From Onchidella celtica (taxonomy: Eukaryota > Mollusca > Gastropoda > Systellommatophora > Onchidiidae), in contig OZ007570.1 of NCBI GenBank assembly GCA_963931925.1, positions 60,126,848 to 60,190,847 of the forward strand: a DNA stretch of 64,000 nt, written 5' to 3'. The position numbers were made by a program, and so were the translations under genes. The notes beneath the pieces are model-generated. The model was not told where the DNA came from. It searched no databases and was given only the letters and a program-made list of their open reading frames with translations. Of the stretch, positions 34,401 through 47,138 are shown in pieces; the first letter of the stretch is position 1, and each line of letters starts with the position of its first letter.

Positions 34401-37400
34401 AACAGCGAAATTCTCCTACCTCTCATTGAGCAAAAGAAATCTGCTTTCAATGAGTATAACAAAAATTGCAATCAGAGTACAAAAACTTGTTTGAAAAATG
34501 CAAAAGCTAAACTTCAGCTGGAGGTAAGACGTTGCGCCAACAAATACTGGACAGACTTGTGTAACAGCATACAAGAGGCAAATGAAAAGGGAGATATGAA
34601 AACCGCCTTTAGTCAGATGAAAGTAGCTCTTGGGCCAATCATCACCAAAAGCGCCCCACTTAAGTCTGTAAATGGTGAACCCATCACAGATAAAAATGAA
34701 CAACTGAATAAGTGGGTAGAGCATTACTATCTGTTGTATTCAACTGAGAAAAATATTCCACCAGATTTTGAGGAACACCTCCAAAAACTGCCAATAATGG
34801 CCGAACTTGACGCTGAACCTTCCTTAGTCGAGCTTTCCAATGCAATCGACCACCTGTCTGCTGGAAAAGCCACAGGAAGTGACAACATTCCTGCAGAGGT
34901 ATTAAAAGACCTAAAAGGCCCACTATTACCACACCTGTATAATCTGTTACTGCAGTGTTGGAAAGAAGGCGTGATACCACATGATATGAGAGACGCCAAA
35001 ATTGTCACACTTTACAAGAACAAAGGAGACAAAGGCGACTGCAACAACTATCGAGGCATATCCCTCCTCAGCATTACTGGAAAGGCTTTTGCTCGCGTCA
35101 TCCTCTGCCGCCTTCAACAACTGGCGGAAAAAGTCTTGCCAGAAACACAATGTGGCTTTCGAAGCAAACGATCAACTATTGACATGATATTTGCACTTCG
35201 GCAAATCCAAGAAAAATGTAAAGAACAAAACAGGCCGCTTATAACATGCTTTGTGGACCTAACAAAGGCTTTCGACACCGTAAGCCGATCTGGCCTGTAT
35301 GCAGTCCTTAAATCCATAGGCTGTCCACCAACATTGCTAAAACTTATTGCATCCTTCCACACTGACATGAGGGCATGTGTCAACTTTGAGGGCTGCACAT
35401 CCAATTCATTTGCTGTAAACAGCGGTGTGAAGCAGGGATGTGTTCTTGCTCCTACCTTATTTGGTATATATTTTGCAGCCCTACTCAAGAATGCCTTTGG
35501 TCAATGTTCAGGTGGAGTACTTATTAACACCAGAGTGGACGGCTCCATTTTTAATGTTGCCAGACTAAAAGCAAAATCTCGTACAGAGCATATTATGTTA
35601 CAAGAGCTCCTCTTCGCAGATGATGCTGCAATCGTGGCCCACGATGAAACCACGCTCCAGGCTCTCATCAATAGCCTTGCCAAAGCCTGTGACAAATTCA
35701 TGCTAAAGATCAGTGTCTCAAAAACTGTAGTTTTGACACAAGGCTTGAGAAACCCCAACCCAATCATGCTGAATGGCTCTCCTCTGGAGCAAGTGGGAAA
35801 ATTCTGCTACCTAGGCTCAACCATCAGTGGTAGCACAGACATAACAACTGAAATAAATGCCAGAATAGGAAAGGCGGCCACAGCTTTTGGCAAACTCTCA
35901 AAAAGGGTGTGGAACAATAGCAAGCTGACCATCAAAACAAAGGTACTCGTGTACCAAACTTGCGTCCTAAGCACCCTGCTGTATGGCTCAGAGACATGGA
36001 CCACCTACTCCAAACATGAAAGATCCCTCAACTCCTTCCACCTGCGCTGCCTACGCAAAATTCTCAAGATCAAGTGGCAAGACAGGATCTCAAATATCGA
36101 AGTTCTGAGCCGAGCCAACATTCCATCAACTCAGGCTCTCCTAGGCAAAAAAAGACTGCGGTGGCTTGGACATCTCCACCGTATGGAAAATGATCGCATC
36201 CCCAGACAAATTCTCTACGGGGAACTTGCTACTGGCAACCGACCCAGAGGTAGGCCACATCTGCGATTCAAAGACACTTGCAAGGTCACGATGAAAGCAT
36301 TCAACATCGACCCCAATGAATGGGAGAACCTTGCAAGTGATCGAAGCAGGTGGAGACAAAAATTGCGCAGTGGCACGCTCGCAATAGACTTCAAGGCAAA
36401 AGAAACATACCTGACAAAACGACAGAGGCGGAATGAAAACACTCGCCAAAGTGAACCCAAAAGACTGACCTGCAATCACTGCCATCGCACTCTCGGGTCA
36501 AACATTGGTAGAATAAGCCACGAGAGAAGCTGTCAGTCAAAGTGAAAGTGAATATTCTAGCTGCTAAGACCGTCTGTAAAGACGCTAAAGGCCATATATT
36601 TTGAATGTGCGTTTTTTTTTTAGGGCGGAGGAGGGGGGGGGGGGGTCAGTATAGTAGCTTCACACAGTATCATCATCATGTTTTTTTTTATACATGATCG
36701 TTCTTATGATACTTTCTCTTTCTCTTCTTCCATAATGATATACATAACGTGATGAACGATTCATGCATGTTAATGGCTCCCCCCCCCCCTCCCTCCGTCT
36801 CTCTGTCTCTCTCTTTCTCTCACACATACAACACAAATACAGATAGTGATATATACCAGAAAATACATAAAATCACATTCTCTATTTCTCTTCCAGTCAG
36901 AGGTCACTCGTGTCCTAGCAACTGGGTTTTGCACAACGGGAACTGTTACGGCTTTTCTCAAGGATATCTAACATGGGCAGAAGCATTGGTAGGTTGTCTG
37001 TGCCAATTGTTGTCAAATCTTAATAGGGAAAGAGAACTTGTCTGAGAAAGAAAGGGAAAATGAAGAAGAGAAATGAAATCAAGCTACTTGTCCAAAGGCA
37101 TGTCGGAAGAAACTATTAATTGTCAGTATGGTGGGAAAAAAAATCACACTAACGGCGTGGAAATGTGATAGGATTTTTTTTGCACTTTGTATCAGATTCT
37201 AAAATAAATTCCAACAAAAAGCCTTGCAATCTCTCACAAACCGAAATAGAGAACAAAAAGCTATGAAGTAAAACTTCATCTCTTTTTAAATACATAGTCT
37301 GAAGTGTTTATGTTTGTAGATACTAAATCAAAACAGTTTTAGTCCAAGCAATTTATAAATATATGAGTAAGAATACTTTACCGCAGATTTGATCATCATC

Positions 37401-40400
37401 ATCATCACAAATTATATGGATCAATGTCAACTTGTCGTTACATTTTAGTGACTACTCCACCAAAATTTCATACTGGGTATAAATTATCAATGGAGTCTTG
37501 AGATTACAGTTTGTTGCACTGGGTGATTTCTATGGGTTGCCTGACATAGGATGGGGACTAGTTTCCTTGGTTTGAAGAAAAAATAGTTCTGTGATGCATG
37601 TTGAACACAGCAACTAGTCTAGACCCAACATGTCCCACTGTACAGATACAAATTTACTACTGTTGAGCACATCAATAAGACTCACCATGTCTCATTTTCT
37701 GTCTTCTTGTTTAGTTTGCATTTCATTGTATCGTTTGGGTATTTTTCTTACTCGAGCCTTTGCTACATAAAACATTTTTTTTTGGCCAATATTTGACCTT
37801 GCTGCGACCCCACCTTTTTTTTTTTTGTGGTTTTTGAAATATTTCGTCAACTGCATAACATTGCACAGGTAACGTAGTGTCATCAGAATATCGTCGAGAT
37901 GTTTGTAGCGGAATGAAAAGATTCGCTCTTCCTATATCAGTAACGATACTGTGTGAATAATCTGAATGCAAAGAAAAGCAGTTTTTTTCAGTTTTCCAAA
38001 AATATGTGGGTGGCAGCGGGGTTTGTGACAAGGCGGAAACACTGGGGAAAGCTGTAGGTCACAAGGCCCCGCCTTACACAACAACAACAGCAACAACAAC
38101 AAAATATAATATGCGATGAATTCCAAAAGAATTATTCCGTTTTCATTTCTTTTGGAATTTACTGTGCATTTTTCATTGTTTGTTTCTAGTGCTTGGCTTT
38201 GTGGCCAACATGTTTCTCTCTTTGGCCCTTTCTAGTGTGTTTAATACATTGTTCTGAAGCATTCAAGTCTGGGTCTTTACATACATGTATCTAGATTACT
38301 TCCTAGTAAAAATGCAGGGTTACATTATTAGGATGAATGGGGCGATTGACATCTTAGGCAATGCATTGTTTAATTTGTTTAAATGTAATAAAACAAACTC
38401 GCCACTCCCCCATTTGAAAACGGCTATCATATAACAATAATTCAAAAAGTTCACCCAAAGGTGCACCCACTTCTATTTCCAGAACTTTTGAAAAGCTCAA
38501 GAAAATGCAACCGCTTTGAAATAATGACATAATAGACAACAAGCACCCTGACATAGCCAGCTCTTTCCAGGTTTTGGGTTCAGTTTGGAGATTTTAGAGT
38601 ACAGTGTGCTATTAGGCTTCGGCAGAACTGCATCTAGTGGACTTGATTTTCGATACCTTTGCCATCAAGAATATGCCAGGATGGATACATTGCTGTGAGA
38701 TATTGCCATGGGCGAGGATTCCTCATAATCAAATAATCAGTGATTAGCCCTCGAATATTAATTCTAGAATTACTACGCTTTTGAGATCGAGCCCAACTCC
38801 AAGTCCATTTAGTCACTTCAGCATTCAATTCCACCTCGCTACTTCCGTTTGTTATTACAGTCCAACACCCCTACCCGAAAAGTATCTTTATAGGGACCTA
38901 CACCTTATGCACTGGTCCATATTCAGTGATTAACAAAGACGAAGAAGACTTGACTACACCCCAGAAGCTAGTTTGCGCATAGCCTATATTCGTCGAAGCG
39001 ACCCATCAGACAGCAGAATAGTGTGGAAAAAATAGGATTATAATCAAAGTTTGACCTGATTTTTACCAATACATAGTTTTCACCATGCGGTCGTTTTGAT
39101 CCTAATCGAAACGTAAAGTTTGAGGTAATCTAAGAATAGTTTACTCTACGCACAACGAGCATAGTAATATAGTCTAGATCTAGATAAAACTGTGACCAAA
39201 ATCATTCGAACGTATCAAGAACATCAATTCACTAGATAGGTCGATCGAACTATAACGCAACGACAGATAGCCACTTCTCTGAGATCGCTGCACATTGTTG
39301 TGTCACAGAGATGCCACTTAAGCACTTTCTGCCAGTTAGTGTTAATGGGTCCTCTTCGAAAAATTATTTTTATGAGGTGGTAGAATAACAAAATCTCTGG
39401 CTATGAATATGACAATGAAAACTTGCCGTTCAAATTATATTTTGAAAAAAGGATGAAAATGTGCGTTTATAAGTCTGTTAGTATGAATGAATGGCATTTT
39501 CAGAATAGTTTAGCCTGTAAATTGCTGAATTCCGGTTCTGTTGCCAAGAATAGTCCGCGCTACAGGGATGTACAATAGCACCGGTCAGTAATTGATACCC
39601 ACTGTGTCATACATGTTTTCAGGAGATTGAGTCTTGCTTGTATTGACTTTGTGAAATGGCATGCAGTGTTTCTGAACTTAAGAGCTTAACTGATTCACGG
39701 AATTTTAATTACTCTATGAAGCTTGAAGCAAAAAGAAAAAAGGGATTAAATTGATATATAAACAGTGAACAAAGTAAGTCAATTTCAGTTTTCTCCTTGT
39801 ACGTTTATGATATAAAACTCTTCAGATTTTGCAATGCATTTAAATGTTTTAGTCGCATGTTTCATTTCTATGTGAATGTGATGTAGCGAGACGTGCTGAT
39901 ATAAGGATCTTGCTAGCTTAAATTCTGATTACCCTCTGCAGATGGCTACGCTTCGCCCCCGGATATTGCTATATTGTTATAGAATTTAAATGACTACCGT
40001 TAGAATTATATAAAGTTCCTAAGCACAAGATGGAACACTATTCATATAAAATCGCCATTGAACGTGGGAGTGACGAATGGGGATCGATTCTACCTGATGA
40101 TGTAGCTCTGATGTTAATAAATATTCTTTATAATTGCAGGTTTGTACACTTTCAAGGCGTTAAAATTTAATGCTTGGTCACTTCATGGCACGGATATTTC
40201 CACACAACTCAAGAAAATATTGAAGATTCCCTCCACGCCAACCAGAATGATTAACATTGTGCCATTCATATGTCTGTTTTCAGCACTGTGACGAAATTAT
40301 ATGAAGTGATTTATTGTTAGAAGACACCACAAAAATCATATGTCATAGAATAGCGAAGAATACTATGAAACCAAGCAGAAGTTTCAGTCGGTAGCCTACT

Positions 40401-43400
40401 CCTGTATGAGTTTAAAGAATTCAGATTCATTTGCAGAAATAGCAAAACAAGGCCTCATTAACATCTCTTCTAACACTATGACACAATGCCATATCGTCAA
40501 AAATGTAAGAAAGCTGAAAACGAAAGGCAGGCAGTATTACCGTCAGTATAATGATGAAATAATAAAATCACAGACAACAAACACCAGCGCACCACTAAAA
40601 CAGATCGGCTTTCAACTCTTGGGGAATGAGCGCGGCACAAAGCAATGCTGGAGCTAAAGCACAGCTTCAAAGTACAAAAGAAAACAGCAGCCTTTTTTTT
40701 TTCGGCGGTATATTGGATGTCAGTGTTGGAGTGCGGACTTGATTACGTTTTTAAATAATTTTTGTATTTTCTTGTTACTTGCGAAAATCAAGCATTTTAC
40801 ACTCCTTCCTTTGCTGCTGAAAGCGCATGCTGAAATGTGTTAACAAGTCCAAACTGTTTTGATAACTGCTAGAACAAATTCCACCAGGCAAAGAAACGTC
40901 AAATATTACTTGCCTGATTGCCAGGGTTCATCTGTTATTCACATCCTCTCTATTAGACTCAGCCCCAAGTTTTTGTTTATTCAAAATACCTAATCTATTA
41001 ATATATATATTTCAGTAACTTGCAACCTTTGGCATGACTAACTGACCAAACTATACACTCTTCAGGCCTTAAATTTGGCAGGAAGGTGGCAATTGAGATA
41101 AGGAAGATGATGACTATAATTAAAAGTTGTTTACGTCAAGCACGTATTTAAAAAAAAAATAACAATGTTTATTGCTATGTAACATCTGTATATTTGCATA
41201 TTTCGTCGCTACAATAACATAGTGGCATAACTGCTTAAACATAGTTTTAAGAAAAACGAATTTGAAATTTTGCGCATGTTTTGAAGCCAAAGCATAGACG
41301 GTGGGAAAGCTAGATCTGGGCGAATTTTACACCTACGTGGCGCTAATTCAGTTCTGTACCATTACATAAAATGATATTGTGGTAAGGAAAATAATTAATG
41401 AGCTAATTAATTAAAATGAACAAAGGGGTACACTTATGCCGGTATGTGATGCAGAGAAAGTGTCTTACCCCATACCGCGAAAGTGTGTCTATCTGATTGT
41501 GCCACTTTGCTAATGAAGAAAGGTAACGGCAAGCAGCATTTAGGTCACTCCGGGTGGCAACGTTTTAAGTACAATGTGTGTTTGTGCTGTATTTGTGTCT
41601 TATTTTATTGTAGGGACAGGTGACCAATAAAAAAAAAGATAAATCATGTGATATAATGACAAACAAAGAAAAGTATATTAACACTAACCTGTCTTTCGTT
41701 CATTTTATGCTGATTTTGTATTTGTATTTGTTTGTGCCATTGCAGTCCAGTTATAACTGGTGCAGGTACATCGTCGGCACAGTGCAGCGCCAGTCGGTGG
41801 GGTTTTTTGACAAGCACAGTAACAATTCTCCAAATAATATCTACATGGAATACAGAATCATCAGCACAAAGTTTAATAGATTCTTCACTATCACTGTCCA
41901 TGGGCAGTTCTTGCAGCATTTTCTTCGACCTAATGCTAAATTTCTACAAAAATTTCGTTTTTCTCTTTTCAAGAAATGTACTAAATGTTGAGATTTTACT
42001 GAATATTTTTTATCATACTAATGGATATTTTAGTGTGGTAGATTCTTGTAAAAGTCTTGACACAATTGTTCCTTGATCAGTGGGGTGGTTCAACGCAGAA
42101 GCTCAGTAGATCATTATATTTCTCAGTGCTGAGTTTTGGAGGCTCATCATATGCACAGGGGGGACATTTGGACGTCATTTGTTTGTGGCGACGAGGTGGC
42201 AGTGAGAGGACATAAAAGTCTTTTTTTTAAATGGGAGATTTTATAGAAACGTTTCTGTGGTTCGTTTTTCTCTACTCTGACTGCCATGAAACTGGTCCAT
42301 TTCTCAATCTCTCCACAATCTGAAGAACGAACTCTTAATGTGCCAATGTCCTTTACCACATCCTTCCAATTTTTTACATCCTTTGTGTTCAATTTTGTAA
42401 AACGAAAGGGGTTTTTGGTAGATGACATCTGAATTACAGTTTCTAGTTGAGCGGGAATTAGGATCTCTCCTGCTCCAGCGAGGGCGCTCTCCACGAGACT
42501 AAGCATGCTATCACCTTCTCTTTGTCCATGGTTGGTTTAAAAAAAGTAAAGAGTTATAACCTGTACTGATACAGCACTCGCTATGAAGGTCTTCAGCATG
42601 CTTGCCATGATTATTTTGGTCATAACATCCATCCGCAAAAAGTACAACCTCCTCCACACCTCTGCTGTCTAGCATAGTCAGAAAATTGTGCAGACACGTG
42701 GAAGTTTCATTAGCATCCCTGTTGGCTACACCTTCTCCTGGTGGTTTCTCATTTTTGGCAATCCTTCTCGGGATTTCATGGCCTCCTGATTTTTTCTTCT
42801 GCAACAAAGCCAGTGGGACTTCATCTTCTGAATCTCAAGTTTCTGGATTACACCTGGTTGCCAGAAACGTTTCGACCACTTTGCCCGTGTAGTACTTTCC
42901 ATCCGGCTCCCACCACATCTCCACTTGAGCTACTGCTTTAAAAAAGTTTGAACCTTGCATCTTTCTCAGCTCTCTTGTATTGACGACATTAACACTTCCA
43001 AAGCTATCCCATTGGACAAGTACATCAAAAAACTTCAGTTTGAATGGATCTGACGAAGGCACTCAAGGCAGCAATGAAGTAATAGTAACCCGGAATCAGA
43101 CAGATTGTTAGTGCATCGGTGAGACAAAAATAAGAACCAAGTTTGGTAGGGAGGCTGCATTTCTGGGATACTATTTATATGTTCGAAAATGGGGTTATCA
43201 AGACTACACACACTGTATTGTAGAAATTATGTGACTAAGGCTTCTCTGTTGTGTTGTAATAGATCTCTGAAGTTGCGTCGCTAGTATAATAATATTAAAT
43301 AATATTAAGGTGTCAGTACAACTAAACGGATCAGCAGTAAAAATGCCAAAAGGTAATGAGATACAGACAGTGGATACGGTCTCGGCGAAATTCGCGCTAG

Positions 43401-46400
43401 TCATTCCGAAGTAGGTGGCGGCCTAAGCAGTTATGCCACTATGTCGTAGGAAAATAAGCGCCCGCACCGGATGTGTCGTTTTTAATTACTTAATTATCAC
43501 CTAAACAAGCTGGCTTTTCATTACCATTTTAACACACATGAAAGATCTTGCCTGCAGAAACATATTTAGCACAAAAATTAAAAATCGGCATTTTGTCGGT
43601 TATGCCACTATGTTATTGTAGATTTTGTTTCGTAATATAATTATAGCACTGTGCATGTCATAAAAAGTAACCGTATCAAGCGTTCAGTTTGGTGCGTAAT
43701 GTTGTGGTGCGCATGAGTTCTGAAGCCAGACTGTAGTTTATTACTTTTATTATACTAGAGAGAGAGAGAGAGGGGGGGGGGAGGGGAAACACATGTTTGT
43801 TTATTCTGGGCAATGCCCGGTAGCTCATCTAGTTTTATCATATCTTAAAGAAACAAAAAAGGGCTGGAAGTAGGGGAGCTAACAAATATCTTGATAGTAA
43901 CCTTAAGTTCAGTGAGAAACGTGGAGTTGGAATCTAAAGAGGAGGCAATCCCACTTCCAACATAGATGCCGAGGAAATGGACCGACTTTCTGAAAAATTA
44001 TGATACGAGACCCGAGCTTGTCAAAGACATCTAGCTCAAGAAATTACGTAGGTTTGCGCTTACGCTTTTAGAGCATTGCAACAATAAATGAAGGGGCAAT
44101 TTCAAGCCGTTTTGTGAGTCCTGTGAGACGGTCAGCAGTTAAATTCACTCCTTTCTCCCGCAGCTCCTCTCATGGCTTATCCTACCGATGTTGGGTAAGC
44201 AGCTCCTATTACAGTACTGGCAGATTAGAGAGCTGCCGCGAGATTGTTGGGGTTTCTCCTTTCTTAGCTGGCGCTTCTCAATTTGGTCTGAGACGATGTT
44301 GTTCCCGATGTCTTGTACTCCAGTTCTCACTGTGGTCTTCCAAGCTGAACGATCCTCTGCTAGTTCTTCCCATGTTCCAGGGTTGATGTTACACTTTACC
44401 ATGTTGTTCTTGCACTTGTCCTTGAATCTTAGCTTTGGTCTCCCACGCTGTCTGTCGCCTTGGGCCATTTCACCAAAAAGTAACTGCTTGGGGATCCTGC
44501 TGTCATCCATTCGTTTTACGTGACTTAGCCATCTCAGTCTTCGTTTGCACAGGATGGTGTACGTGCTCGGCAGTTCTGCTTCTTCTAATACTTGTGTGTT
44601 GGTCTTTCTGTCATGCCAGCTGATGCCAAGGATCTTTCGGAGGCATCTCAGGTGGAAGGTGTTAAGTCTCTTCTCCTGTCCTGAGTACAGCGTCCGCGAT
44701 TCTAATCCGTAAAGGAGTGGACTAAGGACGCATGCTTCATATATCCTTAACTTTGTCCTTAGTGTGAGCATTTTGCTGTTTCATGCCTCTTTTTCAGTCT
44801 ACCAAAGGATGTTCCAGCATTTCCTATCCTGGTATTTATTTCATATGGGCATGAAGAAACCCACTCAGTGTTGTGGCTTCATGTCTTAATGCCTCCCATG
44901 AAGGTCACAAGAAAAATATCAGGATGACACATACATATATTATTGTCATTCTGTCTATTGCCTACTCTGGAAACATTTTGCGTTGCTTTTACAATGGGGA
45001 GAATTTCAAGTACACTCCAGTGAACACAACAGCCAAACAGTTAAAGTCTGGAGTAATCGCTGTCTTTACTGTTCTTTCACTCATACACTGCCCGTGACTG
45101 CATTTTCGCTTTTTTTTTTTTTTTTTAGCAAAGGCAAGAAAACAGCTTGGGTAGCTTGGAGCTCATCTCCTGATACACAGATATTTCAAAATCGGTCAGA
45201 TTGCCTTCTGGTTCGGCGAAAGCAGATGCATCATTGAAAGAATAGTTTGGTCAATTTAAATAACTCTTCTGATGATCATTCTACTTGTTCCATATCCTTT
45301 TAAAAGTCGTTTCAGCCACCTCTGTCAACGCCTTCGGTGCTGCTAACCTCTTTCGACCCCTCATGCCAAGGTGCTTTGTATATTGTATACTGGTGCTCGT
45401 ACAAATCTTATGAAACCGATCTTGACCAGTTGAACTTTCGATGAGTTTGATCCGTTTCCTGCTATTTCCTTGGACAGATCGCTGGACAGTGTCAATTTTA
45501 TGTTGGCCAGTGCGAGTCTTGTATGGAATTGTTAGCTTACGACCACTCTCTTATCTGCCACGGAATAGATGAAATGTCTGGCAGTAGGCCTATGTCTCTG
45601 ACAGTCTGTAGGTCCTCATTCAGTTGTGGTTTTGTCGACTGACATTTTCCAGTCTGCACCATCCTGGAACAAACTAGCCTGGTTGTAATTTGAATGGAAA
45701 TGTTCTTTGACCAGGTCCAACCAAATCACCACAGTTTGGTTTCTATAATGACCACAGGTCGGATGGATGGTCACTTCACTTACTTTAAAGGTATGCGTAT
45801 TTTGTCAAGTAGCATTAGATTTTACACATCACTAAGCGTTTCTAGTCTTCCAGAATGTGACAAATTTTAGCGTTTGTCAAAAGTGGTAATTCTGGTCCGT
45901 TATGAGGTCCGTGGGCAGTCTGGCCACTAACAACGGTTATGAGAGCACGTATTGCTCACTTTGAATTTCAGATCTCAATATCGAATAAGAAAAATAACAC
46001 TAATTCACAGATTTGGTGTAATGACCATGGGTCAGTTTGAGGGTCACTATGGAAAGTTAAATGGACATTACAAAAGGACAGTGGAGCATCACTGTGGTTA
46101 TTAAAGTCTTAAAAGATAAGAAAAATCCCCTTTCTTTCAGTTTTGGTCATCCTGAATGGATGTCATTCAAAACCCAAAGAAATATAGAGGAAATCAGAGG
46201 TCATTTTGAGGTGGTCAAGGTCACCAGGCGATGTGGTTCTATATATGCAACGAGTTGTATACCCATCTTCAACAGTTATGCAAAGTTTGTTGCCTTTATC
46301 ACACAATGAACAATTTCTGTCCTAACTGTCTCTACTACTGCAACTACCCATCGGAGGCAAGCATTTTCATACTTTCACAATTTCCTAACTTTGAATTTAT

Positions 46401-46896
46401 GAAACATCGCCAAGTTCATTTGCCATTTGAGGAAGAATTAAAAACTAAAACTTGTTAACATACCTGTATTTTGTGTGTGGAACATTGTTCCCTCAATATT
46501 CGCCGATCTTTTTCCTGTTCACGGTGAACATACACAAAGCACAGAAAAGAATACTCGAAACCAGACTTCAGACTAGCAAATAAAGATATCAGTTTCATTT
46601 GGTGTAGAGTGAAATATGAGCCCATGCAAAATTTCATACAAATTCAAAAGACAGTTTCCAAGAGCAACGATGTTAATTCCTCTCATGTTAAGAAAAGACG
46701 TATTATAAAATAGTGAAACAAACAAAACGATATATTTATGAAAACTTCAAGTGCATAAGTTTAGTATCAGCCCATGAGTAACCTAAAGGGAAACAATATT
46801 GGCAAGTGAGACGAAAAGTGAGAATGAACAAGAATAGAGACAGAGTGCCCATATTTCAGGAGCATATGCTGATGAACTGAATGAAAGAGAACGAGC

Positions 46897-46981
<85 letters not shown>

Positions 46982-47051
46982 GAGAGACAGAGAGAGAGAG
47001 AGAAAGAGAGAGATATATAAATTGCGAGAAAGAGGGATAGAGATAGATAGT

Positions 47052-47138
<87 letters not shown>

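Larger units (their letters stand above)
41211..43622 (-). mobile_element. Inverted-repeat element carrying a DUF7869-like gene
   Basis: CTACAATAACATAGTGGCAT (41211-41230) recurs inverted at about 43603-43622, and a closer match that also includes AACTGCTTA lies inverted at 43424-43450. Between them the minus strand holds the gene fragment at 42147-43062. The nested repeat at 41740-41810 also occurs elsewhere. No clear target duplication was found, so which right end is the true terminus is open. Confidence 0.5.

Noticed and set aside
40406-40657. 83-codon frame with basic residues
   Set aside because: No recognisable domain, splice context or related copy in the window.
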